A stretch of 64,000 nucleotides of DNA from G965216255 sp965216255 (GTDB taxonomy: Bacteria; Bacteroidota; Rhodothermia; Rhodothermales; Bin80). Both the position numbers and the translations under genes were made by a program. The stretch covers positions 4,960,001 through 5,024,000 of the forward strand of contig OZ244148.1 in assembly GCA_965216255.1 (NCBI GenBank), given 5' to 3'. Positions 28,718-38,815 of this stretch are shown here, piece after piece. The notes beneath the pieces are model-generated. The model saw only the letters and a program-made list of their open reading frames with translations, made no database searches and was not told the DNA's origin. Within the stretch, counting starts at the first letter, position 1. Every line of letters begins with the position of its first letter.

Positions 28718-31327
28718 TCAACGTAGGAACGTATAGTTGACTTTGATAAGAAACGCGTTGTCTGGAATGCTATCGAAGGTGTCCGCGATCTGTGTGTCCA
28801 ATGGTGTGTTGTACGGAGAGGCGCCCCAAGGGGCAAGCGGATTCAATTCATTTTCCGCCCGGCGTCCGTGAGTCCAGACAAGATATAGTGTCGAGCCGGG
28901 ACGATATTCCCAGCGTACCACCGTGGTTGCCTGCGCACTGCTGAAAGCGAAGTCATCCCGCTTGGGAAAGGACGCGAGCGGAAGAAGGGTGTTGCGGTCT
29001 TGCAGGACTTGGAAAGCACTGTAGCGGCCCCGGGCCGCGAATAGCTGGCCGTAGACCTGAAGCGAGAGATTCCTAGTGAATGTGATACTACTGCGAAGCG
29101 TGAAGTCCATCGAGCGCGTGTCGCGAGCGCCGAACAGGGGCACATAATAGTGTCCTTCCACATCGAAGGGCTCGATGTGGCTGAATACGTTGTCGAGATG
29201 CTCCCGGTCGCCGAACCCAACGAAGTCGTCTCGGGAAAGATTGTTCGGCGCGTTTGCCTCCGTGCCTATTGACCAGCCCTCCTCGTCCCGCCTAAATGAT
29301 TCATTGGACGACCAGGCCACAACGTCATCTTCCCACTCTCCTTCCACGTCAGCCATCAGCGTGAGGCGAGAGCCGACATCCACGCTGCCTCGGATGCTCA
29401 GCGAATATATTGTGCCTCCGTCTTCCTCGAAAGCAAGGCTTACCTCCGGCTCTACCTGCCAGGCACGCCGCTCATCTGTCTGGAACTCGCTACCCAGCTC
29501 AATGGAAACCGGTTGCGCACGCGGCCCTAGCCCTCTGGTTTCGAACAGGTCAAACGCGCCGAAAGGATTCTCCAAGGAAAAATCGAATCCGAGCTGCTGG
29601 TATCGCTTTGTGACCCATCGCGAGAACAGGCGCATGTCCAGGCCCAGATTCAGGCCATCTACGTAAGACCATTGTTGGCCACTGTTGATGCCTATGAATC
29701 CGCGCTGAAAGGGGCCGAAGGGCTGATTGCCATTTATCTGATAATCAATGCCGCCATCGACGCTAAGGTAATTGTTGCGGCGCAGTCGACCCACGTCATT
29801 TGGGTTGAATTGATCGTCGAACAGGCTGGCTGCCAGATCATACCGGAAGGTACCCTGTCTCTTGGCGCCCATGAGAGCGGCCGCCATTCCGGTCTCCGGT
29901 AACGTACCCGATATAGACCCACGGCGGTGCGTGAAGCTAGCAAAGCCATTCAGGCCGTAGCTATTGCCCCTAAACCGGAGGTCCCAGTCCGCACCACCGG
30001 CAAGGCTGCGTCGCCGACCGTCGAGTTCGGGTCCGTCAAGGCCCGTGATAACACCTCCGATGGACGAGAGGGATGGGAATTGCTGGCTCAGCCGCAAAAC
30101 ACCGTACTGGCGCTGAGGATTGAATTTGTTTCCCGTCGAAGCACCAAGCACACCGAAGGACATGCCGCCTGCCGTTCGCCCAGAAACCTTGGCTGCGCCG
30201 ATGATAGGGGCCTCCGCACCGATACGCCGTGTGTATAGCAGATTGCCCCCGCCGCCGGGACCGCCCGCGCCGAGCCCAAATTCGTAGATCTGTGTGCCCT
30301 CGACAAAAAACGGTCGGCGCTCGCTGAAGAATGTTTCGAAGGCGGTCAAGTTAAGTTCGGCAGGGTCGGACTCCACCTGACCGAAGTCAGGGTTGATGGT
30401 TGCATCGAGCGTGATGCTGGAGCCAAGGCCAATTTTAAGATCTCCTCCGACATCTGCGCCCCTGCTCGTGGCGATTTCGCTTGGCCGGTCAGGATGTTCC
30501 TCGGTTTGCAAGCGGGAGACCGTGTAGGGGCGCACCTGCACATTTCGTCGGGGTGCTATGCCGTCTAGCCCCTGCAAGTATCCATAGTTGGCCACCTGGT
30601 TGTTGCGCTGCGAGCTACGCACGAGGGGCCACTGTACCTGCTCGCCCCGGCGAGGCATGTGGCGCTCGAAGTGGATCCCCCAAGTCTGCGTTCCGGCGCC
30701 GGCGAAGCGGAGCATGCTGTAAGGTATGCGCATCTCAACGAGCCATCCTTCGTCGGTGACCCGCGTGTTCGATGCCCAGATGGCATCCCACGACCTGTCC
30801 ATGCCGCGACTGCCGCCTCCCCCGCCGCCTCTACCGGTGCGGATGGCATCGAACTGGATACCGGCCGCATTTACGCCGAAGACATAGGCCGTCTTGCGGT
30901 CGAAGTACGAATCAATAGAAACGATGAGCCAATCAGCACGATTTATGTCGTCGCGGCGTCCGAGAGTCTGCTGGATGCCCGCAGCCTCGTCGTCGAAGAG
31001 CATGGCTCCGAGGTAGACGTTGTTGGGGCCATAGAGTACGCGCACCTGGCTTTCTTGTGTGGCATCGGCACCCTCCACTGGCTCGGACTGCAAGAACCCG
31101 GAGATGGCCTTGGCCTCCTGCCAAGCAGCCTCGTCGAGACGGCCATCTATGGACATGGCAGACCGAACGGGATAGGCCTGCATGCTGAAGGCGCCATTTG
31201 TGGCGATGATTCCCGTCTGGGCATAGAGAGATAACGGGCCATCCGCGCATAGCAGGTAGGCCAGGCAAATGGCCGTGCAGGCAAGTACACCCCGCTTTCT
31301 GAATGCTGGTACTCTAGTGCGGCTCAT
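28718..31327 (-). CDS. DUF5916 protein: CBM9-like domain plus outer-membrane beta-barrel
   Basis: 869 aa from ATG 31327, the start that gives a sensible signal peptide (CTAICLAYLLCADGPLSLYAQ). The N-terminal domain is of the CBM9-like type (MSIDGRLDEAAWQEAKAISG; WLVEMRIPYSMLRFAG). It is followed by the DUF5916 region (INPDFGQVESDPAELNLTAF; FFSERRPFFVEGTQIYEFG) and a long series of amphipathic beta strands ending VNYTFLR, as in outer-membrane barrels. A Gly-rich insert (GRGGGGGGSRG) occurs near residue 190. The function is not established; carbohydrate or cell-envelope binding at the outer membrane is inferred. It is a paralogue of the gene at 38816-41014. No lesions. Confidence 0.88.
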   Translation of the reverse strand: MSRTRVPAFRKRGVLACTAICLAYLLCADGPLSLYAQTGIIATNGAFSMQAYPVRSAMSIDGRLDEAAWQEAKAISGFLQSEPVEGADATQESQVRVLYGPNNVYLGAMLFDDEAAGIQQTLGRRDDINRADWLIVSIDSYFDRKTAYVFGVNAAGIQFDAIRTGRGGGGGGSRGMDRSWDAIWASNTRVTDEGWLVEMRIPYSMLRFAGAGTQTWGIHFERHMPRRGEQVQWPLVRSSQRNNQVANYGYLQGLDGIAPRRNVQVRPYTVSRLQTEEHPDRPSEIATSRGADVGGDLKIGLGSSITLDATINPDFGQVESDPAELNLTAFETFFSERRPFFVEGTQIYEFGLGAGGPGGGGNLLYTRRIGAEAPIIGAAKVSGRTAGGMSFGVLGASTGNKFNPQRQYGVLRLSQQFPSLSSIGGVITGLDGPELDGRRRSLAGGADWDLRFRGNSYGLNGFASFTHRRGSISGTLPETGMAAALMGAKRQGTFRYDLAASLFDDQFNPNDVGRLRRNNYLSVDGGIDYQINGNQPFGPFQRGFIGINSGQQWSYVDGLNLGLDMRLFSRWVTKRYQQLGFDFSLENPFGAFDLFETRGLGPRAQPVSIELGSEFQTDERRAWQVEPEVSLAFEEDGGTIYSLSIRGSVDVGSRLTLMADVEGEWEDDVVAWSSNESFRRDEEGWSIGTEANAPNNLSRDDFVGFGDREHLDNVFSHIEPFDVEGHYYVPLFGARDTRSMDFTLRSSITFTRNLSLQVYGQLFAARGRYSAFQVLQDRNTLLPLASFPKRDDFAFSSAQATTVVRWEYRPGSTLYLVWTHGRRAENELNPLAPWGASPYNTPLDTQIADTFDSIPDNAFLIKVNYTFLR

Positions 31328-31609
31328 TGTCACGCGGAGGCTGGGTTCATGGTAAGCTTGACCTGCTTGTAAGATGCACATTCAGTTCGGATTCGCGCAG
31401 GGGGACAACCTGCACGGTGCCGTGGCGAATGGCACCGGCTCGGGATTAGCTAAGGAGGGCTGATCACGAACACGCTGAAAGCTTGAGCTGCCACCATGCC
31501 CGGAGCATGGCATCCAAGCCGGATGCGATCGGAACAAAGGGATTTCGCCTTGAATCGGGAGCTTCCACAGCTAGAATGAGGTCCAGTCCCCTAGGCGGCC
31601 CTAAACCTT
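31328..31609. other. Upstream region of the DUF5916 gene
   Basis: No gene recognised. It should hold the promoter of the minus-strand DUF5916 gene, but I cannot point to boxes. Confidence 0.3.
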
Positions 31610-31743
31610 CAAAACGAAGCCCTTGCCCCAATTGTGCGCCCGTGCGCGGATCTGGAAACCCGGTATCTGCGTCTTAATGCGCCAGCGCATGTGCGTGTGC
31701 TTCTCTCGGGGCCGGTGCGGGTGAGGGAGCGGCGGATAAACAT
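31610..31743 (-). pseudogene. IS1634-like transposase, N-terminal remnant
   Basis: From ATG 31743 the sequence reads MFIRRSLTRTGPE and then, in a second frame, KHTHMRWRIKT...QLGQGLRFEGL. The start closely resembles the N-terminus of the intact IS1634 transposase of this window (MFICRSLTRKSS), and the upstream bases are alike too. Only about 45 codons remain and they are frameshifted. Confidence 0.45.
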
Positions 31744-32167
31744 GTAGGGGAAAATAGGGGTGAGGGGCCACAAAATTAGTGAACCACACCACATTATGGC
31801 GCAATATTCCGGATCCAATCTCCAGCAAAGCCCGGAGTGGTACGCCGGTGGGGCACAACGATGGAAATCTCGGCCTAAGAAGGTCCTAAATGCATCCTCA
31901 GCGGCCTCGCTCATGCCCTGGGATTGCCGACGCTCGCGTTGGGTACCTTCAGGTACAGGTGCCGAAGTATTGAAGATGGGCTATTTGAATGCCACATTAT
32001 TGTAAGGGTGCCGTCTAGTCGCGGTTGCCGCTCCGAAAAGAGAATCGTAGCATAGCCGCTTGACCAAACAGGGAAGTCCAAGCTCCGCGACGCACCCTGA
32101 GGTCGCAGGCACGGCATACGTGTAAGACCCCAATACGACATCGGACTTTTGCAACCTTGCTGGCCGC
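31744..32167. other. Intergenic region without recognised gene
   Basis: Short frames only, no motif recognised. Probably mixed insertion-sequence debris upstream of the broken fic gene. Confidence 0.3.
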
Positions 32168-33458
32168 GTGAGAATCATGCGTGCGCAGGGTAGCCTTGCG
32201 CCCGACGTTCTCTATCGGATTCGCAAGCACTTTCGAATCAAGAATATTTACCACTCTAATGCCATTGAGGGAAACGTGCTAGCCGTCGGCGAGACCCGCC
32301 AAGTGGTCGAACATGGGCTCACGATAACGGGTGTCCCACTAAAGGATCAAGCAGAAGCAAGCAATTTCTCCCATGCGCTTGACTATCTCGAAGATCTGGC
32401 TGGCAATAGGACAACTGCCATAACGGAAACCGACATTCGCCAGTTGCACGCCCTCGTGTTGAGCGGTCTCTCCGACCAAGCCGGCGCCTATCGATCGGTT
32501 CCGGTGGCGATTAGCGGGTCCCAGTATGTGCCGCCGGGTCCGGAGTCCGTGCCCGGTGACATGGCGGACTTCGGCCACTGGCTTGCGACTATCAGCACGC
32601 CCGACGAACATGCACTCGTGAGCGTGTCTGGTCTAGTTGCCGCAGCCCATACGTGCGTTTGTAACGATCCACCCGTTTATTGATGGCAACGGCAGCGTGG
32701 CGCGACTCCTAATGAATCTCCTGCTTATGCGCTATGGTTTTCCGATTGCAATCGTTACGAAGGAAGACCGCCTTCGGTACTACGATGCTTTGGAGGAGTC
32801 GCAGGCCTCCGACCTGACCCCCTTCATTGTACTTATCGCCGAATGCATTGAAGAGAGCCTTGAGGAATACGAGTCCGCCGCCAAAGAGCAGGAAGAACAG
32901 ACCGAATAGACCAAGACCCTTGCGGAAAAGTTCACGCAATCCGAACGGCTGCGCGCGGAGAACGAATACGAAGTGTGGAAGAACGCCATGGAGCTGCTGA
33001 AGAGCTATCTTCGCCAGTCGGGTGGTCTCTTCGACGACGGAGCGACACGCTACGGCACCGCGCACTTCAGGGATTTCGGGAATCTTGAATTCGAGAAGTA
33101 CGCGGTGCTTCGCGGTGGAGAATCAGCCAAGCGCACTTGGTTTATGCGCGTTGACTTTCGAAGTGGTGAAACTACAGCTCGTTACCTTTTCTTCTTCGGA
33201 CGCGCTAGCTTCCGGATGCGTAAGCGGTGCCGCGTCACTCTTCATATCGCCCGGGAGGAACCGCCCAGCTCATTCTACTATGAGCGACTCGAGTATATCC
33301 AAGCCACAAACGTACCAGACTTTGCGGAAGTTGGCTACGAAATCGCGCATGAGCGATTCGTCGTGCGGCCTCGGAATGGTCGTGAACGCATTAGCCGCGT
33401 TGAAGAGTTCGGTAAGCGATTTTTCGAGGGCATTGTGGCGAGCCATTTCGCCACGTGA
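32168..33458 (+). pseudogene. Fic family protein with N-terminal inhibitory motif, broken
   Basis: Three pieces form one protein. 32168-32650 (GTG start, uncertain) holds SNAIEGN, the (S/T)xxxE(G/N) helix that blocks ATP in class II Fic enzymes, and the Fic N domain. A one-base shift near 32645-32655 moves the frame; the active loop IHPFIDGNGSVARL follows in the second frame. A TAG at 32907-32909 then interrupts that frame, which continues (TKTLAEKFTQSERLRAENEYEVWKNAMELL) to 33458 as a C-terminal domain of about 180 aa. The canonical HPFxxGNGRxxR has Ser instead of the first Arg. Fic proteins transfer AMP to target proteins. Inactive as read. Confidence 0.85.
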
Positions 33459-33734
33459 ACTACATGAGTAACCCGAAGCCGGCTTGCCCGGGCTTGCCTT
33501 CCGGCGCCAGGGAATGTCGAGGCATGCTGTCCCAATTTGTGCAGTGTGGCAACTGTCCTTGGCATCACAATGAATGCTCGCATTGAAGGCCGTTTCTACT
33601 CTGTTCTGTAATCTATGCCTAGGAGTTTGTCTCCCTTAGAATTATGGATGGAATGCGGTGAGGCTTACGAGGATGGTTTGCATTGAGAGGTGGCATCCGG
33701 AACGGCTACCATAGTCTATCGTGGCATGGCCGTA

Positions 33735-35288
33735 CTATGTAGGCAAGGCTGGCAGGTTAAATCCTCTTCTCGAGACTATCTGCTTCCTTCTGGAGTTCAT
33801 CTCAAACATCCTATTGAGGTTGTACGACTGGGCAACCAACGTCCATTCTCCAGAGATGCTCTCAAAGCCTCTTAGCATGAATTGTCTGAATCCGAGCACG
33901 CGTTTGATTTGCCCAAAGACGGGTTCGACCGAGCCCTTCCGTTTGCCGTAGAGCGCTCGTCCCTCGGGCGTCTGGGGCGCCTGAGTCATTTTTTCCAAGG
34001 TCGTAGGCTCTTTGACTGTATCCTGGGCCTTTGTTGCACCATCCCGTAGACATACATGGCACTACAAACGGCCACGGAGTCACACCCGCCTTGTGGGCAG
34101 CGGCGACATTGCTGGCACTGAAATAGCCGGTGTCCGCCAATACCGTTATTACCGTATCCGGCTCCGAGGGCAACCCGGCCATCTCCGCAAGAGCCGGTTC
34201 CATCTGCTCCCTGTCATTAGGAGCCTGCGTGACAATCTGCCCCAAGATTAGATGGGAATCCACCTCGACAGCAGTCTGCTCATTGTAGGCCTGCTCGAAG
34301 CCCCTCCGCTGGTGGGCATGATGCGTGACTGCTCGTCTGTCAGATTGATCTAATCCTTACGGCGAATGGGCGGCGTGGGTGCCCGGCCCGGTATCTTCTT
34401 GCCGGTCGCTTTTCCCTTGGCGTCGCGCTCCTCCACGCGCTGGTCATACTCCTGCTGCTGCTGCTGGTAGCGCTCGTCCGCACGAGCTTCCATCTTCTCT
34501 ATCGCCGCATTGAATGTCTCCAACCGTTGCTTGCGATAGTCGATCTCTTTGACAAGTGCAGCAAGAACAGTGCTTTGATGAACCGTGTTGTCCGTTGCCG
34601 CAACCTCTGCAAAGACCCCGGGCTTCGCTGCACGGGCTTTGAGCCGGGCTATGGCGGCGCCAATCACCGTATGGCGCCGCCCATCCTCGTCATTGTTCGC
34701 CCAAACAGTGACCACGCCCCCACTTCGATCGGCCTCCTCTGCCTTCAGAAGCATCCGCTTGACTTCCGATTCGGCCCTTTGCAACAACGTCTCCACATCC
34801 GCTTCCAACTGCTCCTTGATCTTCACCCCATGCCCGTAGCTGAGCGCCCAATGCTTCGAAGCATTCGCCTTCATCTTGGAGCCGTCCACCGCGATCGTTG
34901 CCCATCCCCACATGCTACTCTTGTGTGCCAAAAGCAGGATTTCCGTGAAATACGTCTTCAACTCCGGTAGAAAACGGCTGCGAAACTTGGCAATCCTGAG
35001 GTGATCCGGATGCAAGCCGGCACAGATGTACATGACCGGAACCACGCTCCTGGCCGCCTTCTCCAGCTTTCGAGAAGAAAATATGCCTGTGGCATACCCG
35101 TAGAAGAGCAGCGCCAGCAGCATCCTGGGGTGATACGCCTTCGAACCGTGTCCACGGTAGGCGTGCTCCAGCCGCCGCACATCCAGCTGCTCGACCGCCT
35201 GGGCGACGAAGCGAGCAAAATCGTCCTTGGAAACGTATTCCTGTAAGGTCGGCGTGTCGCGCTCCACGGCCAAGAATGGAATTCCCAT
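33735..35288 (-). pseudogene. IS1182 family transposase, multiply broken
   Basis: The N-terminal 312 codons (35288-34350) show the IS1182 pattern: YHPRMLLALLFYGYATGIFSSRKLE, then AGLHPDHLRIAKFRSRF and TIAVDGSKMKANASKHWALSY (leading residues). A TAG at 34350-34352 interrupts RRKD*INLTDEQSRIM. A shift near 34305 moves to the frame with FEQAYNEQTAVEVDSHLILGQ (first 20 residues and on). Another near 34020 leads to the C-terminal piece EPVFGQIKRVLGFRQFMLRG, ending at 33735. No terminal repeats were identified. Confidence 0.85.
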
Positions 35289-35429
35289 CGGATTGCACGT
35301 TTGTGGCAGGGAAACTGCACCTCACGTAGATTACGAAGTTTTAACCCGCTAAAGCGAGACAGACTCCTAGACCGAACTAGTGGCTCTGCGGGGTATACGC
35401 AGCAGGATGAGCCTATGGTGAGCGCAAAA

Positions 35430-37211
35430 CTATTGCACGACAATGAGCTTGGCTCCGGTGAGGCTTCTAGATGGATGCTGCACGGACCAGCGGAAATTGT
35501 AAACGCCGCCAGCGAGAGGCAGTCTGGGTGCACTCAACGTTACGGAATGGGATCCCGCGCCCCAGCGACCATTGAGCAATGTCCCTACGCTCCTTCCCAG
35601 CATATCCACAATGTCAAGCACCACTGTGGCCGGCTCATTGAGATCGAAATCAAAAGTGGCCGGAAAGGTTACAGGGTGGGGATATACCGAACCGGCAGTA
35701 AATGTCTCCGGAACCAAGCTCACGCTCTCCGTGGCAAGAGTTTCGAGCGTCGGATAGAGGGCCAAGGCGTTATCCGCGTTGGTGACGAAGTCGCCATAGT
35801 CCTCGCCGGCAACCATGGCAAAGCCAATGGACTTAGCACCTCCTACAGTAAGGTCAAACGGCCCGGCAGACACCAGTTGCGACACATCCAAGCCCGACAG
35901 GTACTTCCGGTCTCCGTTTGCACCGGACATTATTAACCACTTTTCCTCGTCCCAGAATCCCAAGTCATTGTTAAGGGTGCTCATTTCCGATTCGTTATCA
36001 ATCATGTAGTATATCTGCTTATTTAATTCGGTCAACAACCGAATTCCCACATAATCAGCTCCTTGGACCGGTGCCGTTACCCATCCAATATTTCGCCCTT
36101 CGTCGTAACCGGATTGGTTATTGTCAATGTCTTCAGTAACGTCCCAGTCCACGAATAGGGCCACGTACAGACCTTCAATGTTGATCGGAGAGTCGTTCCT
36201 AACAGTGTACTTCAAAATGATGAAGTCCTCGTTGTCAGGTGTTGACGTGCCCCAGCTTTCCTGTATAACGGTAATACCAATGGGAGAACGTACGTCTGAT
36301 TCAATCAACTCCACTTTACTGAACTGCATTGTACCTTTGGAAACGAATCTCGTTTGGGTTCCCGGTTTCTGGGAGAAGTCACGGTCCTGAATTCTTGGTG
36401 ACGCGAGCGTGGACCTAATCGAATTCAGAACCTGGTCTGGCCCTGTTCCTATCAATAGCCCTCCTTCGTAGAGGAGCTTTTCCCCGTTGAAATTAAAGCC
36501 CACTCCCATTGATTCCGGCGACGGCTGCTCACAGTTATTTCTAGGCTTGTCGCCATCAAGTCCGTCACTAAGATATCCTAGGTTTCCCTCGTTAGTGAGA
36601 CTCATACATATAGCGCTAGTGCCAAAGGTCATTGACATGCCGGGCACCGTGGTACCTCTGTCGCCTGCTGCGATGGACACGCCGGGAAGTAATTTGTAGC
36701 CATAGTCGAGCAGCGTTGCAGCGTCGCCATTTTCGGCTACTTCAATGCGAATCCAGCCATAGTAGACGCTGCCTTGAATGGACATTTGCATTCCTACATA
36801 GGCCGTCTCGCCATGCCAATCCAAATAGTCGGTCGAAGCGATAATCGGCTGGCACTGGTCGGCGCAAATGCGAGGGGCGACCCAAGCACTGGCTGGACCG
36901 ATTTCGTCGCCTGCATCCAATGGCGTTACAGTGTTATCGCGCTGATTCAGGGCCACCTCAGCACCCACGATATCTTTGCCATATGTTTCCAGGCGAACAG
37001 TAGCGTCCGCGTTATTGAACCAAATGTCGAACGACTGATCTTCCGTAAAATAACCGGTAGGACTGAAGGTATACCAGGTTATTGGCAGTTCCCCATGCAC
37101 GGTAGTATTAACGGCATCGACATAGTGAATATCCGATCCCTGTGAATAAGCAGAATTTGAGAGAGCTATCAGGATTAAGCCAGCGCAGCCGCCTATGATA
37201 CGTTTATTCAT
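35430..37211 (-). CDS. Secreted protein with type IX secretion system C-terminal sorting domain
   Basis: 593 aa from ATG 37211; the frame extends upstream, but this Met starts a clear signal peptide (MNKRIIGGCAGLILIALSNSAYSQ, residues 1-24, cut after Ala-Tyr-Ser). The mature part has no domain I recognise; it is Asp/Gly/Asn-rich with beta character. The last 85 residues form a typical T9SS type A sorting domain: VYPHPVTFPATFDFDL, ATVVLDIVDMLGRSV, GGVYNFRWS and the final KLIVVQ. This supports export across the outer membrane by a PorSS system, as in Bacteroidota and relatives. No lesion. It stands alone between transposase remnants. Confidence 0.85.
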   Translation of the reverse strand: MNKRIIGGCAGLILIALSNSAYSQGSDIHYVDAVNTTVHGELPITWYTFSPTGYFTEDQSFDIWFNNADATVRLETYGKDIVGAEVALNQRDNTVTPLDAGDEIGPASAWVAPRICADQCQPIIASTDYLDWHGETAYVGMQMSIQGSVYYGWIRIEVAENGDAATLLDYGYKLLPGVSIAAGDRGTTVPGMSMTFGTSAICMSLTNEGNLGYLSDGLDGDKPRNNCEQPSPESMGVGFNFNGEKLLYEGGLLIGTGPDQVLNSIRSTLASPRIQDRDFSQKPGTQTRFVSKGTMQFSKVELIESDVRSPIGITVIQESWGTSTPDNEDFIILKYTVRNDSPINIEGLYVALFVDWDVTEDIDNNQSGYDEGRNIGWVTAPVQGADYVGIRLLTELNKQIYYMIDNESEMSTLNNDLGFWDEEKWLIMSGANGDRKYLSGLDVSQLVSAGPFDLTVGGAKSIGFAMVAGEDYGDFVTNADNALALYPTLETLATESVSLVPETFTAGSVYPHPVTFPATFDFDLNEPATVVLDIVDMLGRSVGTLLNGRWGAGSHSVTLSAPRLPLAGGVYNFRWSVQHPSRSLTGAKLIVVQ

Positions 37212-37242
37212 GACAACACCGTGCAAGAGTGGGTGAAAAATG

Positions 37243-37530
37243 TCAGAGGATAGCTTGGATGAGGCTACAACGGACACGCTGTTCCGCGCGTGCTCCCTGC
37301 ATGGATCTCACCGGCTCGGAGCGATGCTCGGAAAAGACACCGGCTAGGCGCAGCGCCGGAACCTGGCCATCGATGGTCGAACGACGCCGCATATAGGGCG
37401 GCAGCATCGCATTCTTGAAACGGTGACCGCTGCGCCAATCAAGCATACCGGGGCGCTCGAACGACGACGCCCCTGCATCGATCAGTTCGTTGCGCTCGCT
37501 CCGATGTCCGTAGCGCTTGATGTGCCGATA
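37243..37530 (-). pseudogene. IS256-like (mutator) transposase fragment
   Basis: The reading GHRFKNAMLPPYMRRRSTIDGQVPALRLAGV corresponds to the conserved RF..AMLPPYLRR...IDALIPALYLKGVSTG block of IS256 transposases (first 20 residues are the clearest). The rest of the protein is missing. A second fragment of the same family lies at 38328-38558 on the other strand. Confidence 0.55.
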
Positions 37531-37931
37531 ACCGGGCTGGGTACATTTAGCGTCTTGTGCGGGGACGCTAGCCGAGAAACACATGACCTTTAAGCCTACA
37601 TTATCCATGACCGGTCCGGCTTGTGCCTGACGAGAATGTTCCTGGTGCATCGGAGTGTGCCCAATAAATATAAGACACTTTCCTCGAAGAATGAGTGCAT
37701 TAGGAAGGCAGTGCAAAGGTTCTCACTAATGTTCAGGCGAAAATTCTGTGGCGCAATGCCCGGAGACTCACGGAGCCTTGACGTGGGTGCCAGACCGGCG
37801 TGCTGCTGCAGCAAGGTGGCGGGATTTTTGAGGCTAAGCACCTGGTATGGGTATACGTGACCCGTACATTCAGTGTCCACCGTCCGGGCGTGCGCCTGCT
37901 CCATTGCGCGAGAAGCGTAATTGGGACGTGT

Positions 37932-38258
37932 TCAACAGCGGCAGGGAATCGTCCTCCACTGAAGCTGGCGATACTGCTTCCAATAACGCCCCCATGCCGC
38001 AATGGCACTGCCAGCTACCTGGATTTTGATGTTAGGTGCATGCTGCACGATGCGTGCTCCTGCTTTCATGACGTGCCGCCGGAAAGTCGACAGGTGCATG
38101 TGTCGATCCCCCGGCTCCTGCATCTTGCATCGTCCCACATGCAGCAGCGGATACATCAGTAGATACAACTGATTTATGGCCAGGGGCACGAACCTTGCCT
38201 TCTTGCAGCATTGCGGCGTGCCGCCGCAGAACAGACTGGCTTGCGGTAAGTGCGCCAA
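37932..38258 (-). pseudogene. IS1380-like transposase, C-terminal remnant
   Basis: LAINQLYLLMYPLLHVG and LSTFRRHVMKAGARIVQHAPNIK resemble the C-terminal end of IS1380 transposases, where ANQ..L....LAYNL is followed by RLRLLKIGARVVRHARR-like sequence. Other parts of the family are not visible. The call is tentative. Confidence 0.4.
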
Positions 38259-38327
38259 GAAGGGCGCACGGAGGGTTTTAGAGATACTTTAAAATATTGG
38301 GTCTGAAGGGCGTCGGGGCGGATCCTT

Positions 38328-38558
38328 GTGGAGTCCTCTCATACGCCCTCGACGGGCATAACCAGACTACATGGTATAACAGACCCAACAGTATCCAACG
38401 TACACTCACTGGTTGCCCGTGAGGAGGCACTGAGCACCTTGGATGATCTGGTGCGCAGCTCCGCCCGGCGCATGTTGCAGGTAGCGCTCGAGCGGGAAGC
38501 CAACGACTACGTGAAGGCCCATGCACACCTGCGGATGGAAATCTCCGTTTACGGGTGA
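38328..38558 (+). pseudogene. IS256-like transposase, N-terminal fragment
   Basis: LDDLVRSSARRMLQVALEREANDYVKAHAHLR, taken in part, matches the start of IS256 transposases (LLRESAREALQEALEAEV.EYL..H). The similarity stops after about 38530. The frame ends at 38558. Confidence 0.55.
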
Positions 38559-38815
38559 ATATGCCTCAATAGGTGGTGCAACTTCGGATTCAAGAATTTC
38601 ATTCGAATCAAGGGAACACTACGGCAATAGCGTCAGGCCCGGGGAGGCGGCGGCAGGGCATTGGAATCTCATCCAAGGTCGCACGTTTAGCCTTGCTTAC
38701 AATGCTCCAGTGGCACGGTAGCACAGGCATGGAAGGCGATTCCCGGTTGGGGGATAGGTCTCGCGAACTCTTGGGCGTGCGCCATGATCTGTGAGCAAGC
38801 ATTAATGATAGTAGC

